Shown here piece by piece: positions 36,651-46,176 of a DNA stretch of 52,212 bases. The first letter of the stretch is position 1. Each line of letters begins with the position of its first letter. Source of the stretch: Bacillota bacterium (GTDB lineage Bacteria > Bacillota > Clostridia > Lachnospirales > Lachnospiraceae). The translations under genes and the position numbers were made by a program. The stretch lies in the NCBI GenBank assembly GCA_029558315.1, contig JAKQFQ010000511.1, forward strand, positions 1-52,212, written 5' to 3'. The notes beneath the pieces were generated by a model that was given only the letters and a program-made list of their open reading frames with translations, ran no database searches and was not told the origin of the DNA.

Positions 36651-37442
36651 ATGCTCAAAGGGTTATACACAGCATACACCGGTATGGTGAATGAACAGAA
36701 CCGAATGGATGTATTGACTAACAATCTTGCTAATTCTGCTACGGTAGGATATAAAAAAGAGGGGGCAACCAGCCAGTCTTTTGATACAGTGTTAGTGGAT
36801 AAGATTAAAGACGGATCTGAAGATGTGAGAACGGCCAGAAGAATTGGTCAGGGTAATCCCGGCGTCAAAGTGGGAGAAGGCTATACGGACTATTCCCAGG
36901 GGGCTTTTAGAGTTACAGACAACAACTATGATTTTGCACTAAGCGGTGATGGCTTTTTTACAGTTGAATTCACCAACAAAAATGGTGAGACGAGTACGAT
37001 GTACACTCGTGATGGTAATTTTACGGTAACAGCAGATGGATATCTGGTAACAACGGATGGCGACTATGTCATGGCCAGAGGAGCAAACAACAGCAGTGAA
37101 CGGATAAAAGTTAATCCGAATGAAGCGATTGTTGTGGATCAGCAAGGTCGTATTATGCAGAATAATCAAATGGTCGCTCAGATGAAAATAACCAATTTTA
37201 ATGATTATAATTATCTGGAACATTACGGAGAGAACTATTATGTGCCGGTTGAAGGTGCAGAATTAGAACTTGCAACGGACTGCAAAGTATTTCAGGGGTA
37301 TCTTGAGACTTCCAATGTTAGTATAGTCTCAGAAATGGTAGAGATGATTAGTGTATCGAAACAGTATGAAGCGAATCAGAAATTGATTCAGACTTATGAT
37401 TCTTCACTACAGATTGCAGCCAATCAGCTGGGGAAAATTTAA
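36651..37442 (+). CDS. flhO: Flagellar rod/hook-basal body protein (FlhO/FlgF-like)
   Basis: The 263-residue protein has the family's N-terminal rod motif (LTNNLANSATVGYKKE near residue 23) and the C-terminal motif SNVSIVSEMVEMISVSKQYEAN, which form the coiled ends of axial proteins exported through the flagellar type III apparatus. A central FlgE/F/G domain carries FALSGDGFFTV near residue 92. It is the first of two paralogues in tandem, 41 bases after mbl. Ribosome site GAGG. Confidence 0.92.
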   Translation: MLKGLYTAYTGMVNEQNRMDVLTNNLANSATVGYKKEGATSQSFDTVLVDKIKDGSEDVRTARRIGQGNPGVKVGEGYTDYSQGAFRVTDNNYDFALSGDGFFTVEFTNKNGETSTMYTRDGNFTVTADGYLVTTDGDYVMARGANNSSERIKVNPNEAIVVDQQGRIMQNNQMVAQMKITNFNDYNYLEHYGENYYVPVEGAELELATDCKVFQGYLETSNVSIVSEMVEMISVSKQYEANQKLIQTYDSSLQIAANQLGKI

Positions 37443-37477
37443 CCAGTGATTAGTAATGGAAAGGATGGTAGATATTA

Positions 37478-38293
37478 ATGGTACGTTCTTTATGGTCCGC
37501 AGCAACGGGCATGATGGCACAACAGACAGCAGTGGATACAATTTCCAATAATATTTCCAATATTAATACAACAGGATTTAAAACAAGTCAGAATGAATTT
37601 AAATCACTGCTGTATCAGGAACTTCAGGCAGAAACTACTTCTGCGAATGGGGAGACAAAACCAATTGATTCTCAGGTGGGGCTTGGTGTAAGAAGTTCCT
37701 CCATTACCACAATATTTAGGCAGGGAAGTATGTTGGAATCTCCAAGTGCATCTGCTTTTGCGATTGAGGGCAATGGCTTTTTCTCTGTAAAGGGAAATGA
37801 TGGGAATACTTATTATACAAGAAACGGTAATTTTAATATTTCAATTGGAAGAAATGGACTGGAATTGACCACAACCGAAGGTAATCCTGTACTGGATACC
37901 AGGGGACAGCCAATTGTGTTCCAGGGAACCTTGACGGCCAGCAATATTACGGTTACAGGGGATGGCGAGTTCTGCTATCTGGATGATAAAGGAAATCCGG
38001 CTTCCATGGGAATTAGAATTGGAATTTCCCAGTTTAATAATCCGGCAGGACTGGAAAAATTAGACAGCAGTTTATATAAGGTTTCCGCGGCCAGCGGTAA
38101 TCCAATCAATGAAGCAACAGCGACAAATATTCAGAAAAGCACAATTGTACAAGGGTATTTGGAAGGATCAAATGTACAGTTGGCAGATGAAATGGTGAAT
38201 CTGATTGTTGCGCAGAGAGCGTATGAAGCTAATTCAAAGGCAATCACAACATCAGATACAATGATGGGACAGGCCAACCAGTTGAAGCAATAA
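37478..38293 (+). CDS. flhP: Flagellar rod/hook-basal body protein (FlhP/FlgG-like)
   Basis: The 271-residue paralogue of the preceding gene has SNNISNINTTGFKTSQNEF near residue 24, FAIEGNGFFSV near 95 and the C-terminal GSNVQLADEMVNLIVAQRAYEANSK. It is an axial rod protein, FlgG-like. The N- and C-terminal motifs are closer to the FlgG consensus than those of the first paralogue. It is followed 15 bases later by a stand-alone rod-binding gene, so this operon encodes a distal rod module. Confidence 0.92.
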   Translation: MVRSLWSAATGMMAQQTAVDTISNNISNINTTGFKTSQNEFKSLLYQELQAETTSANGETKPIDSQVGLGVRSSSITTIFRQGSMLESPSASAFAIEGNGFFSVKGNDGNTYYTRNGNFNISIGRNGLELTTTEGNPVLDTRGQPIVFQGTLTASNITVTGDGEFCYLDDKGNPASMGIRIGISQFNNPAGLEKLDSSLYKVSAASGNPINEATATNIQKSTIVQGYLEGSNVQLADEMVNLIVAQRAYEANSKAITTSDTMMGQANQLKQ

Positions 38294-38308
38294 AGTTAGG
38301 AGATTGCC

Positions 38309-38680
38309 ATGGAGTTTAATGATGTATCAGCGTTAACTGAATATGCTTCCAAGCTTGCAACGAATTCCGCAACCGAAAGCCTGAAAAATAAAGCCACGGG
38401 TGCGCAAAGCGATGCTGAGCTTTTGGAAGCCTGCAAAGAGTTTGAGACCTACCTTTGGGAACAGGTTGTCAAATCAATGAAGGATACAGTCAATATCACA
38501 GGAACTGAAGAGGGAGAATCCAAGAATGTAGAGTACTTTATGGATTCTGCGATTTCAGACGTTGCAAAGCAAATGACAGAACAGTCAATGGGTGGTAATA
38601 GTCTTGCGATGCAAATGTATGAGCAAATGAAAAGAAATCAAGCGGTTGATCTAAGTACTTTAACGGAAGAACAAGAATGA
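38309..38680 (+). CDS. Stand-alone FlgJ-type rod-binding protein
   Basis: The 123-residue protein corresponds to the N-terminal rod-binding domain of FlgJ (LLEACKEFETYLWEQVVKSM near residue 38; YFMDSAISDVAKQMTEQSMGGNSLAMQMYEQM near 73). The muramidase half of proteobacterial FlgJ is absent, as usual in Firmicutes, so wall penetration must rely on another hydrolase. It closes the mbl operon and is followed by a terminator. Confidence 0.88.
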   Translation: MEFNDVSALTEYASKLATNSATESLKNKATGAQSDAELLEACKEFETYLWEQVVKSMKDTVNITGTEEGESKNVEYFMDSAISDVAKQMTEQSMGGNSLAMQMYEQMKRNQAVDLSTLTEEQE

Positions 38681-38694
38681 ATTTGCACATAGAT

Positions 38695-38734
38695 GCCACT
38701 ATTGCTATACTGTAATAGTGGCTTTTTTATTTTG
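38695..38734 (+). terminator. Terminator of the mbl-flagellar rod operon
   Basis: GCCACTATT (38695-38703) pairs perfectly with AATAGTGGC (38714-38722) around a 10-base loop and is followed by TTTTTTATTTT. Confidence 0.93.
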
Positions 38735-38835
38735 TAAACCAACAATGCAGGTTATAGAAGAATGTTTTAAGTCTGGGGGAACAATGGGCCACCAAAGGGC
38801 AATACTATTTTAAAGGAAAGTAGGAAATGGTTTGA

Positions 38836-41061
38836 TTGGAAACAATAAAAGGATTTATTGAACATTTTGCATATAGAAATGAGGAAAACGGATATTCGGT
38901 TATGACCGTTGTTGCTGATGGAAAAAGTATCACATGTGTAGGAACGGTAAGAGGATATTCGGAGGGAGAAACGATTGCAATTGATGGAGAATTTGTAATT
39001 CATCCAATTTATGATAAGCAGTTAAAAATAACAGCAATACGTTCTATTCCGCCGGAAGATAGGATTGCAATTGTGCGATATCTAGGATCCGGTGCGATTA
39101 AAGGGATCGGAGAAGCACTGGCAAATAGAATTGTGGATTTCTTTGGCGAAGATACATTTCGGGTGATAGAGGAGGAACCGGAACGACTTGTCGAGGTGAA
39201 GGGAATTAGTGCCAGAAAAGCTCAGGAAATCACGAATCAGTTAGTTGCAAAAAGAGATATGCGTGATGCTATGATTTTTTTACAGAAGTATGGAATTGGA
39301 CAGGAACTGGCGAATAAAATCTATCTGCATTATCGAGGTGAAGTTTTTCAAATTATGAAAGAGAATCCGTACCGTCTGGTAGAAGATATCAATGGAATAG
39401 GATTTCGAATTGCAGATGAGATGGCGATGAAGGCCGGAATCTGTGTGGATTCTGATTATCGAATCAGATGCGGACTGCTTTATACACTTATGCAGACAAC
39501 TGCGGATGGAAACTGCTACTATCCGCAAAATCAGTTGCTTATTCTTACAGCTAAAGTATTAGGACTGCAGACAGAGTATATTAAGCTGCAGCTGGATTCT
39601 TTGATAATGGATCAAAAGGTGATAGCCAAGACCGTTGCCGGAGAAGAACGGATCTATCTGACCTCGTACTATAAGGAAGAGGTCTACTGCGCAAAACAGT
39701 TATTGGTGCTAAGAGATACTTTTGACATCCCCAGGGAAGATAGGAAAGTAATACAAAAGCAGATTGAGCAAATAGAAGAACATATGGAAATGCAGCTGGA
39801 TGAACTTCAACGCCAGGCGGTTGTTTCGTGCGTGGAAAACGGGGTATTTCTTCTTTCCGGAGGACCTGGCACAGGAAAAACGACGACAATAAATGTTATT
39901 CTAAAATACTTTGAACTGGAAGAGTTGGACTTTGTGCTGGCAGCACCTACAGGGCGTGCGGCCAAACGTATGACTGAGACAACAGGATATGAAGCCAAAA
40001 CAATACATCGTTTACTGGAAATCAATGGAGATATTTCGGAGGAACGCAAGAAAGCCTCATTTGAACGTAATGAAGATAATCCTTTGGAAGTAGATGCCGT
40101 TATTATTGATGAAGTCAGTATGGTGGATATTCATTTGCTGAAGGCTTTGCTCGCCGCTTTAATACCTGGGACAAAACTGATTCTTGTTGGCGATGTAGAT
40201 CAGCTTCCGTCGGTAGGACCGGGGCAAGTGCTGCGTGATGTGATGGAAAGTGAAAGATTCTGTGCAGTCCGTCTGGAAAGAATTTTCCGTCAGGCACAGG
40301 AAAGTCATATTGTATCCTATGCACATAAAATCAACAAGGGTGAGATGATAGATTTCTCAGAAAAGTATAAAGATTTTTTCCTGCTGGAGAAGGAACAGCC
40401 GGAGGTGATTTATCAGTATATCCACCAACTGATGGAAGATATTCTGCCAAGAAATCTTCATATTAAAAGCTTTGATGTTCAGGTTTTGACACCTATGCGC
40501 AAAGGCGCGCTTGGTGTTGATGTCCTCAATCGTGTACTTCAGGGGATGCTGAATCCACCATCTGCGCAGAAGGCGGAACATGAGTACGGTGATAAATTAT
40601 TCCGTGTTGGTGATAAGATAATGCAAATTCGCAATAACTACAATCTGGAATGGGAAGTTGTTGGAAATTACAATATTCCAATAGACCAGGGAAAAGGTGT
40701 ATTTAACGGCGACGTAGGATTGATTACGGAGATTAACACATATCTGAAAACATTGACTGTTAAATTCGAAGACGGGCGTATCGCGATGTACCCATTTTCG
40801 ACCTTGGATGAACTGGAGCTTGCGTATGCTATTACAATTCACAAGTCGCAGGGAAGCGAATATCCGGCAATTATTCTTCCTGTTTTGACAGGTCCCAAAA
40901 TGTTGCTTAACAGAAACCTTTTATATACGGGAGTGACAAGAGCAAGAAATTGCGTTATTATATTGGGAAGTTCAGATACAATCAGGGAAATGATACGAAC
41001 TGATCATGTTCAGGAGAGATATACATCCTTGAGGGAACGTATTGGTGAATTGGATTTATAA
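38836..41061 (+). CDS. recD2: ATP-dependent DNA helicase RecD2
   Basis: RecD2 is a 5'-3' SF1B helicase that acts without RecBC in genome maintenance. The 741-residue protein has an N-terminal OB-like domain, helix-hairpin-helix repeats (about 85-200, GIGEALANRI and VKGISARKAQEI), Walker A GGPGTGKTT at 342-350, the DEVSM motif near 430 and the C-terminal motif AITIHKSQGSEYP. The long N-terminal region distinguishes it from RecD. The start is TTG at 38836, giving the family start METIKGFIEH; no ATG is available. Confidence 0.94.
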   Translation: METIKGFIEHFAYRNEENGYSVMTVVADGKSITCVGTVRGYSEGETIAIDGEFVIHPIYDKQLKITAIRSIPPEDRIAIVRYLGSGAIKGIGEALANRIVDFFGEDTFRVIEEEPERLVEVKGISARKAQEITNQLVAKRDMRDAMIFLQKYGIGQELANKIYLHYRGEVFQIMKENPYRLVEDINGIGFRIADEMAMKAGICVDSDYRIRCGLLYTLMQTTADGNCYYPQNQLLILTAKVLGLQTEYIKLQLDSLIMDQKVIAKTVAGEERIYLTSYYKEEVYCAKQLLVLRDTFDIPREDRKVIQKQIEQIEEHMEMQLDELQRQAVVSCVENGVFLLSGGPGTGKTTTINVILKYFELEELDFVLAAPTGRAAKRMTETTGYEAKTIHRLLEINGDISEERKKASFERNEDNPLEVDAVIIDEVSMVDIHLLKALLAALIPGTKLILVGDVDQLPSVGPGQVLRDVMESERFCAVRLERIFRQAQESHIVSYAHKINKGEMIDFSEKYKDFFLLEKEQPEVIYQYIHQLMEDILPRNLHIKSFDVQVLTPMRKGALGVDVLNRVLQGMLNPPSAQKAEHEYGDKLFRVGDKIMQIRNNYNLEWEVVGNYNIPIDQGKGVFNGDVGLITEINTYLKTLTVKFEDGRIAMYPFSTLDELELAYAITIHKSQGSEYPAIILPVLTGPKMLLNRNLLYTGVTRARNCVIILGSSDTIREMIRTDHVQERYTSLRERIGELDL

Positions 41062-41101
41062 GGTGAAGATCTGCTAGGAGAAGTGCGGGAAAGGATTTTC
41101 A

Positions 41102-41845
41102 TTGAACAACAAAATATTAAAGAACGCCATGGACGGAGTGCTTCAGATGCTGTATCCACGAAGATGCCCTGTGTGTGATTGTGTTCTTACAGAAACATCA
41201 TTCAAAGAAATAGTGCCCAGAGTATGTCCGGAATGTGAAAATAAGCTAGTCTATGTAGGAAAGAATCATTGCTTTAAATGTGGGAAAACATTAAAAAGTG
41301 ATCAGGAAGAATTGTGTTATGATTGTAAAAACAGGGAACACTTTTTTGAACAGGGGTATGCACTATTTGAATATGCATCTATAAATGCGTCCATTTATCG
41401 GTTTAAGTATAAAGGAAGATGCGAATATGCTGATTTTTATGGAAAAGAGATGGAAGAGCATCTGGGAACCCTAATCAGGGAGTGGAATGCGCAGGCTCTT
41501 GTCCCGGTTCCCATGCATCGGCGAAAGGAACGTATAAGGGGATACAATCAGGCAAGATGTCTGGCAGAAGGTATTGCAAAATATACCAAAATACCAGTGT
41601 ATCATTCTTTGGTGGAAAGAACGAGGAAGACCACACCAATGAAGGAATTGGACGTACGAGAGCGCCAAAATAATTTGAAAAGGGCTTTCCATATTATGCA
41701 AGATGATGTAAAATTAAAGAAAATAGTCATTGTTGATGATATTTATACTACCGGAAGTACGGTTGATGCGATTGCGAAAGAACTAAAAAATGCAGGAGTA
41801 CAAGAAGTGTTTTTTTTGGCACTGGCGATTGGTACCGGACTATAG
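41102..41845 (+). CDS. comFC: ComFC-family phosphoribosyltransferase-like protein
   Basis: The 247-residue protein has an N-terminal zinc-binding part with paired cysteines (CPVCDC, CPEC, CFKCGK, CYDC) and a phosphoribosyltransferase fold with the PRPP loop VIVDDIYTTGST near residue 213. ComFC is needed for DNA uptake in competent bacteria, but homologues are common in species not known to be competent; comFA is not present here. The TTG start at 41102 follows GGAAAGGA. The next gene is yvyF, as in B. subtilis. Confidence 0.9.
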   Translation: MNNKILKNAMDGVLQMLYPRRCPVCDCVLTETSFKEIVPRVCPECENKLVYVGKNHCFKCGKTLKSDQEELCYDCKNREHFFEQGYALFEYASINASIYRFKYKGRCEYADFYGKEMEEHLGTLIREWNAQALVPVPMHRRKERIRGYNQARCLAEGIAKYTKIPVYHSLVERTRKTTPMKELDVRERQNNLKRAFHIMQDDVKLKKIVIVDDIYTTGSTVDAIAKELKNAGVQEVFFLALAIGTGL

Positions 41846-41860
41846 AACGGAGGCGGACAT

Positions 41861-42268
41861 ATGAATCTGAAAAATTGTAAGAAATGTGGAAAGATGTTTA
41901 ATTACATTGCGGGAATGCCTATTTGCCCTCAATGCAGGGAAAACGCGGAAGCACAATTCCAGGTTGTTAAGAAATTTGTTCAGGAGAACAAACAGGCATC
42001 GATTCCGGAGATCGTTGAGAATTGCAATGTCGAGACGAAACAAATTCAACAGTGGATTCGCGAGGAAAGACTATTCTTTGCGGATGATTCGCCTGTAAAA
42101 ATCAATTGCGAGATTTGTGGGACACAAATCAGCACCGGACGTTTCTGTGATAAATGCAAGAAAGAAACAATGAATGGACTGAATGTTGCCGGAAGACGGA
42201 AGGAAACAGAACATACAGAAACGGTAAAAAAAGATAATAACCCAAGGATGCATACCTTTGAGGGTTAG
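41861..42268 (+). CDS. yvyF: YvyF-like flagellar operon protein
   Basis: The 135-residue protein has two zinc-ribbon-like pairs at each end (CKKCGK and CPQC near the start; CEICG and CDKC near residues 84-102) around a MerR-like helical DNA-binding-type segment (SIPEIVENCNVETKQIQQWIREERL). This is the layout of the flagellar operon protein YvyF (TIGR03826), located beside comFC in B. subtilis. It may be a regulator of flagellar genes, but no function is proven. flgM and flgK, the usual next genes, are missing. Confidence 0.82.
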   Translation: MNLKNCKKCGKMFNYIAGMPICPQCRENAEAQFQVVKKFVQENKQASIPEIVENCNVETKQIQQWIREERLFFADDSPVKINCEICGTQISTGRFCDKCKKETMNGLNVAGRRKETEHTETVKKDNNPRMHTFEG

Positions 42269-42292
42269 GCATTAGGTGGGAAGGAATAAGAA

Positions 42293-42700
42293 ATGCTGAA
42301 TGAATCCAGAATAAAGTTGATGACGAAGATGGCTTCTTTTGAAGCAAATGAAGGAAAGAGAAGTGTGTCCATCGGAACTTATTTCCGTGGCGATTATATT
42401 GGCAAGGAGGTAATCAAGTCTGTTATCTACGGAACAATTGCGTATGTTATCGTATTTGCACTCTATGTTGCCTATGATTTTGAATTCTTTCTTCAGGACA
42501 TCTATAAGATGGATCTGTTGGGATTTGGAAAAGAAGTCCTTTTCAATTATTTAAAACTGATTGTGGCATATTCTATGATTACTTATGTTGTTTATGCTCT
42601 GCGATATCAGAAGGCAAGAAGAAATCTTAGATGTTATTATAATAATCTTCGCAGATTAAACTCCATGTACCGCAAGGAAGAGCTGGAGAAGAATAAGTAA
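42293..42700 (+). CDS. Unrecognised membrane protein with two transmembrane segments
   Basis: This 135-residue protein was not recognised. It has a polar N-terminus (1-40), two hydrophobic segments (about 42-62 and 82-104) and a basic tail (YQKARRNLRCYYNNLRRL) that should be cytoplasmic. It lies between yvyF and a second unknown membrane protein 10 bases downstream, in the same direction as cdaA. The pair is likely to be an operon with cdaA-cdaR-glmM, so an envelope role is inferred. Confidence 0.78.
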   Translation: MLNESRIKLMTKMASFEANEGKRSVSIGTYFRGDYIGKEVIKSVIYGTIAYVIVFALYVAYDFEFFLQDIYKMDLLGFGKEVLFNYLKLIVAYSMITYVVYALRYQKARRNLRCYYNNLRRLNSMYRKEELEKNK

Positions 42701-42710
42701 AGGAAAATAA

Positions 42711-43970
42711 ATGATGGCACAGTTACTTGTGATTAGAGAACAATTAAAAAATTTTTACGGACGTTTTGAGAATTATTGTAAGCCGGCACTAAAATTTATC
42801 TTATCTTTGATAACGCTTTTGATGATCAATGGGAAAATTGGTTATTCCAGTGTCCTTACCAATGTGGCAGTAGCGCTGATTATCGCATTGCTCAGCTCAT
42901 TTTTACCCATGAATTTTATCGTGGTTGTTGATGCAATTATTATTTTGATGCAACTTTATGCATTATCCCTGGAAAGTGTAGTTGTGGTAGGAGTTCTGCT
43001 TCTGCTGATGTTTTTGTTATACTTTAGATTTGCATCCAAGGACACGGTGCTTTTATTGTTTACACCGTTATGTTTTGCATTGAAAATTCCGTATGTCATT
43101 CCTTTGGCGGCAGGACTGATTTCTACTCCTGCGGCTGTTGTTTCGGCAGGCTGCGGTGCGGTTGTTTATTATGTCCTATCTTATATCTCGGACAATGCAT
43201 CGACACTGACTTCGATGGGAGCTGAGGAGATGCTTGTGAGATTCCGCTTCCTGATTGACGCAATCGTTTATAACAAAGAGATGCTGATGGTAGTTGCAGC
43301 GTTCTCTGTTACAATTATTTGTGTATACCTGATTCGCAGATTGTCCGTGGATCATGCATGGACAATTGCTATTGTGACCGGTGCACTAATGAACATTCTG
43401 ATTATACTGATTGGAGATTTAAAATTTAATACATATATATCAATCGTTGGATTGATTATGGGAAGTATTGCGGGAGTTCTGATCGTAATTGTATTGAAGT
43501 TCTTTGTCTTTAATGTGGATTATAGCAGGACGGAAATGGTTCAGTTTGAAGATGATGAATATTATTACTATGTGAAAGCTGTCCCTAAGAATTCTGTCTC
43601 TGTGACAGATAAGAAAGTTAAGAAGATTAAAGGACAGAACAAGGAGACATCATCATCTGATGCAACAGCCAGAAGAAACAGCACAATGGAAAAGAGCGAA
43701 GGCGATGTTCCGGAATACCGTGTAAGAAGATTGGCGACAAAAGCTGGTGGACGTAGAAATGATTCAACCATAAATGGCAGCAATAAAAATGGAACAAAAC
43801 GCATTATCTTATCGGATGAAGAAATTGGAAAAGATGGAATCGTTCCAACAACATCGAGGAGCTCAAGGCCTGAACATAGGGTTGACAGCAATGGCTTAAC
43901 AGGAATAGAAAGGGCGGCTGCAGCGAAAGCAAAGGCGGAACGCGAGGAACGAAATAAAAAGGGTGAGTAA
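42711..43970 (+). CDS. Unrecognised polytopic membrane protein with a long cytoplasmic tail
   Basis: This 419-residue protein was not assigned to a named family. Residues 25-270 contain about eight or nine hydrophobic segments, with a layout a little like the membrane part of SpoIIE. After the last segment comes FEDDEYYYYVKAVPK (near 280-294) and then a long polar, Lys-, Arg- and Ser-rich tail to the end (about 295-419), probably disordered. It ends 9 bases before cdaA. The conserved-looking junction motif and the position suggest a membrane partner of the CdaA/CdaR system, but there is no direct evidence. Confidence 0.8.
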   Translation: MMAQLLVIREQLKNFYGRFENYCKPALKFILSLITLLMINGKIGYSSVLTNVAVALIIALLSSFLPMNFIVVVDAIIILMQLYALSLESVVVVGVLLLLMFLLYFRFASKDTVLLLFTPLCFALKIPYVIPLAAGLISTPAAVVSAGCGAVVYYVLSYISDNASTLTSMGAEEMLVRFRFLIDAIVYNKEMLMVVAAFSVTIICVYLIRRLSVDHAWTIAIVTGALMNILIILIGDLKFNTYISIVGLIMGSIAGVLIVIVLKFFVFNVDYSRTEMVQFEDDEYYYYVKAVPKNSVSVTDKKVKKIKGQNKETSSSDATARRNSTMEKSEGDVPEYRVRRLATKAGGRRNDSTINGSNKNGTKRIILSDEEIGKDGIVPTTSRSSRPEHRVDSNGLTGIERAAAAKAKAEREERNKKGE

Positions 43971-43979
43971 AAAAAGATA

Positions 43980-44867
43980 ATGATTGAACAGTTAAGTGCA
44001 TTTGTAGAAGAATATTTGTCGAGTATACACATGCCCACAATCCGTATTCCGGATATTATCGAGATATTAATTATCTCATTTGTGGTATATCAGATTATGG
44101 CTTGGGTGCGTAGAACAAAAGCATGGGCCTTATTAAAGGGTCTTATTGTGATACTCGGATTCCTGCTGCTGGCGGCTATGTTTAACATGACCACCATTCT
44201 TTGGATTGCAGAAAAATGCCTTTCTATTGCAGTAATTGCAGTTGTTGTAGTATTACAGCCTGAGTTAAGAAAAGCATTGGAACAATTAGGACAGAAGAAC
44301 ATTCTGTCCTCGTTTATTAGTGTTGATGGGAACAGACATGAGGGAAGATATTCCAATCATACGGTTGATGAAATAGTAAAAGCAACTTTTGCAATGGGAC
44401 GTGTCAGAACCGGAGCGTTGATGGTTTTGGAGAGATTTGAATCGTTATCCGAATATGAGAAGACGGGGATCAGTATTGATGCTACAGTGTCAAGCCAACT
44501 GCTGATCAATATATTTGAGCATAATACACCACTTCATGATGGAGCTGTGATTTTTCGCGGCGATCGGATTGTTTCGGCGACCTGCTATTTACCGTTGTCA
44601 GATAATCGTAATTTAAGTAAAGCACTGGGTACAAGACACCGTGCAGCAGTTGGTATTTCTGAAGCAACTGATTCAATGACTGTAATTGTTTCAGAGGAAA
44701 ATGGAAAAGTCAGCGTTGCATTTGGGGGAGAATTGTTCAGCGGACTCAATCAGGAAGGCTTAAGAGAAAAACTTGAACTGATTCAGGATAAGCCGCAGGA
44801 AGAGACGAGAAAAGGCTGGAGAAGTAAGGTGAAGGGAGACAAAAATGAAAAAAAAGCTAACGAATAA
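43980..44867 (+). CDS. cdaA: Membrane diadenylate cyclase CdaA
   Basis: CdaA makes the second messenger c-di-AMP from two ATP. The 295-residue protein has three membrane segments in residues 25-95 and a DAC domain with the active-site motifs DGA at 187-189 and RHR at 219-221. The C-terminal tail is charged. The gene overlaps cdaR by 23 bases. The cdaA-cdaR-glmM order is conserved in Firmicutes and the three proteins interact. Confidence 0.96.
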   Translation: MIEQLSAFVEEYLSSIHMPTIRIPDIIEILIISFVVYQIMAWVRRTKAWALLKGLIVILGFLLLAAMFNMTTILWIAEKCLSIAVIAVVVVLQPELRKALEQLGQKNILSSFISVDGNRHEGRYSNHTVDEIVKATFAMGRVRTGALMVLERFESLSEYEKTGISIDATVSSQLLINIFEHNTPLHDGAVIFRGDRIVSATCYLPLSDNRNLSKALGTRHRAAVGISEATDSMTVIVSEENGKVSVAFGGELFSGLNQEGLREKLELIQDKPQEETRKGWRSKVKGDKNEKKANE

Positions 44868-46155
44868 TCTGGGCTTAAAAATCATGGCAGTCTTAGTCTC
44901 ATTTGCTTTATGGCTGGTTGTCGTGAATTATGATGATCCTGTTGTATCCTATACCTACAGTGGAATCCAGGTTGAGATAATTAACACGGATGTTCTTGCA
45001 AATCAGGGGAAAGTATATGAGGTTCTGAGTAATACTGATATGATCAGCGTAACCGTAACGGGAAAAAGATCGGTTATTGATTCTATCAGTAAAGAGAATA
45101 TCAGGGCAATTGCTGATATGCAGGATCTGACATTGAAGAATACATTAAATATACAATTATCAACAAATAAGAATTTTAATCAGTTAGACAGCATAAAATG
45201 TGACCAGGATGTCGTTGAACTTGTCATAGAGAATCTGAAAGAATCACACATGCCAATCAGTGTTTCTGTGACTGGAGAACCTGCAGAGGACTATATCGTT
45301 GGTGATATTACAACCAACCAGAATACTGTACGTGTTTCGGGTCCGGAATCAATAGTCAGTACAGTGGCAAGAGCGGAATGCGTGATTAGTGTTGCAGGAC
45401 GAACCTCGGATATCAATGCAAGCGCAGATATAAAACTTTATGATGCGGAGGGTAATCTGGTAGAACATCCGAATCTGAGAACGAATATCTCGAATATTAG
45501 TATTAACGTTGCAATTCTTGCAACCAAAGCGGTCGACATTACTTACAATTATTCTGGTGTACCGGCAGATGGTTATCTGGTTGATGAACCACTCGTGGCG
45601 GATCGAACGGCAGTCTATATTGCTGGTAAGCAAAGCACTCTTGATACAATATCACTGTTAGTCATACCGGCTACTGCAATTGATGTTGATGGTAAATCGC
45701 AATCTTATATTGCATCGGTTGATTTGAATGAATATCTTCCGGATGGTATTTGTCTTGCAGATGCGACATATAATGGTAAAGTGGCTGTTTCAGTAAATAT
45801 CGTTGAGGAGATTTCCAGAACGATTAATGTACCAATGAATAATCTGACCGTGACCAACATCCCGGAGGGATATACGGCAGAAATCCTACTGGATAGCGAT
45901 ACAGTTGAAACGGAAAATGGAGCTGAGCATCCTGTTCTTATGAATGTTGATACTGTTGGAACGCAGGAGGCTTACCATGGAGTTACAGGAGCAACGACGC
46001 TGGGAACAGTTGATGTTGCAGCATATATGGAGAGCGTTGATATGACAGCGCTGCCGCCCGGAATTTATCAAATGGAAATCACATTTGCACTTCCGGTGGG
46101 AGTTACAACGACGCAGAGTTATTATGCAGATGTTAAGATAGAAGAAAGCGAGTAA
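44845..46155 (+). CDS. cdaR: CdaA regulator CdaR (YbbR domains)
   Basis: CdaR is anchored by one N-terminal membrane segment (about 8-28), with about four YbbR repeats outside the cell (roughly 40-125, 135-215, 225-310 and 320-430). It modulates c-di-AMP synthesis by CdaA. The repeats show the usual pattern (VSVTGKRSVID, VRVSGPESIVSTVA, VYIAGKQSTLD). The gene starts inside cdaA and is followed by glmM after 21 bases. Confidence 0.94.
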   Translation: MKKKLTNNLGLKIMAVLVSFALWLVVVNYDDPVVSYTYSGIQVEIINTDVLANQGKVYEVLSNTDMISVTVTGKRSVIDSISKENIRAIADMQDLTLKNTLNIQLSTNKNFNQLDSIKCDQDVVELVIENLKESHMPISVSVTGEPAEDYIVGDITTNQNTVRVSGPESIVSTVARAECVISVAGRTSDINASADIKLYDAEGNLVEHPNLRTNISNISINVAILATKAVDITYNYSGVPADGYLVDEPLVADRTAVYIAGKQSTLDTISLLVIPATAIDVDGKSQSYIASVDLNEYLPDGICLADATYNGKVAVSVNIVEEISRTINVPMNNLTVTNIPEGYTAEILLDSDTVETENGAEHPVLMNVDTVGTQEAYHGVTGATTLGTVDVAAYMESVDMTALPPGIYQMEITFALPVGVTTTQSYYADVKIEESE

Positions 46156-46176
46156 ACAAAGGAAGGATTTACGAAT

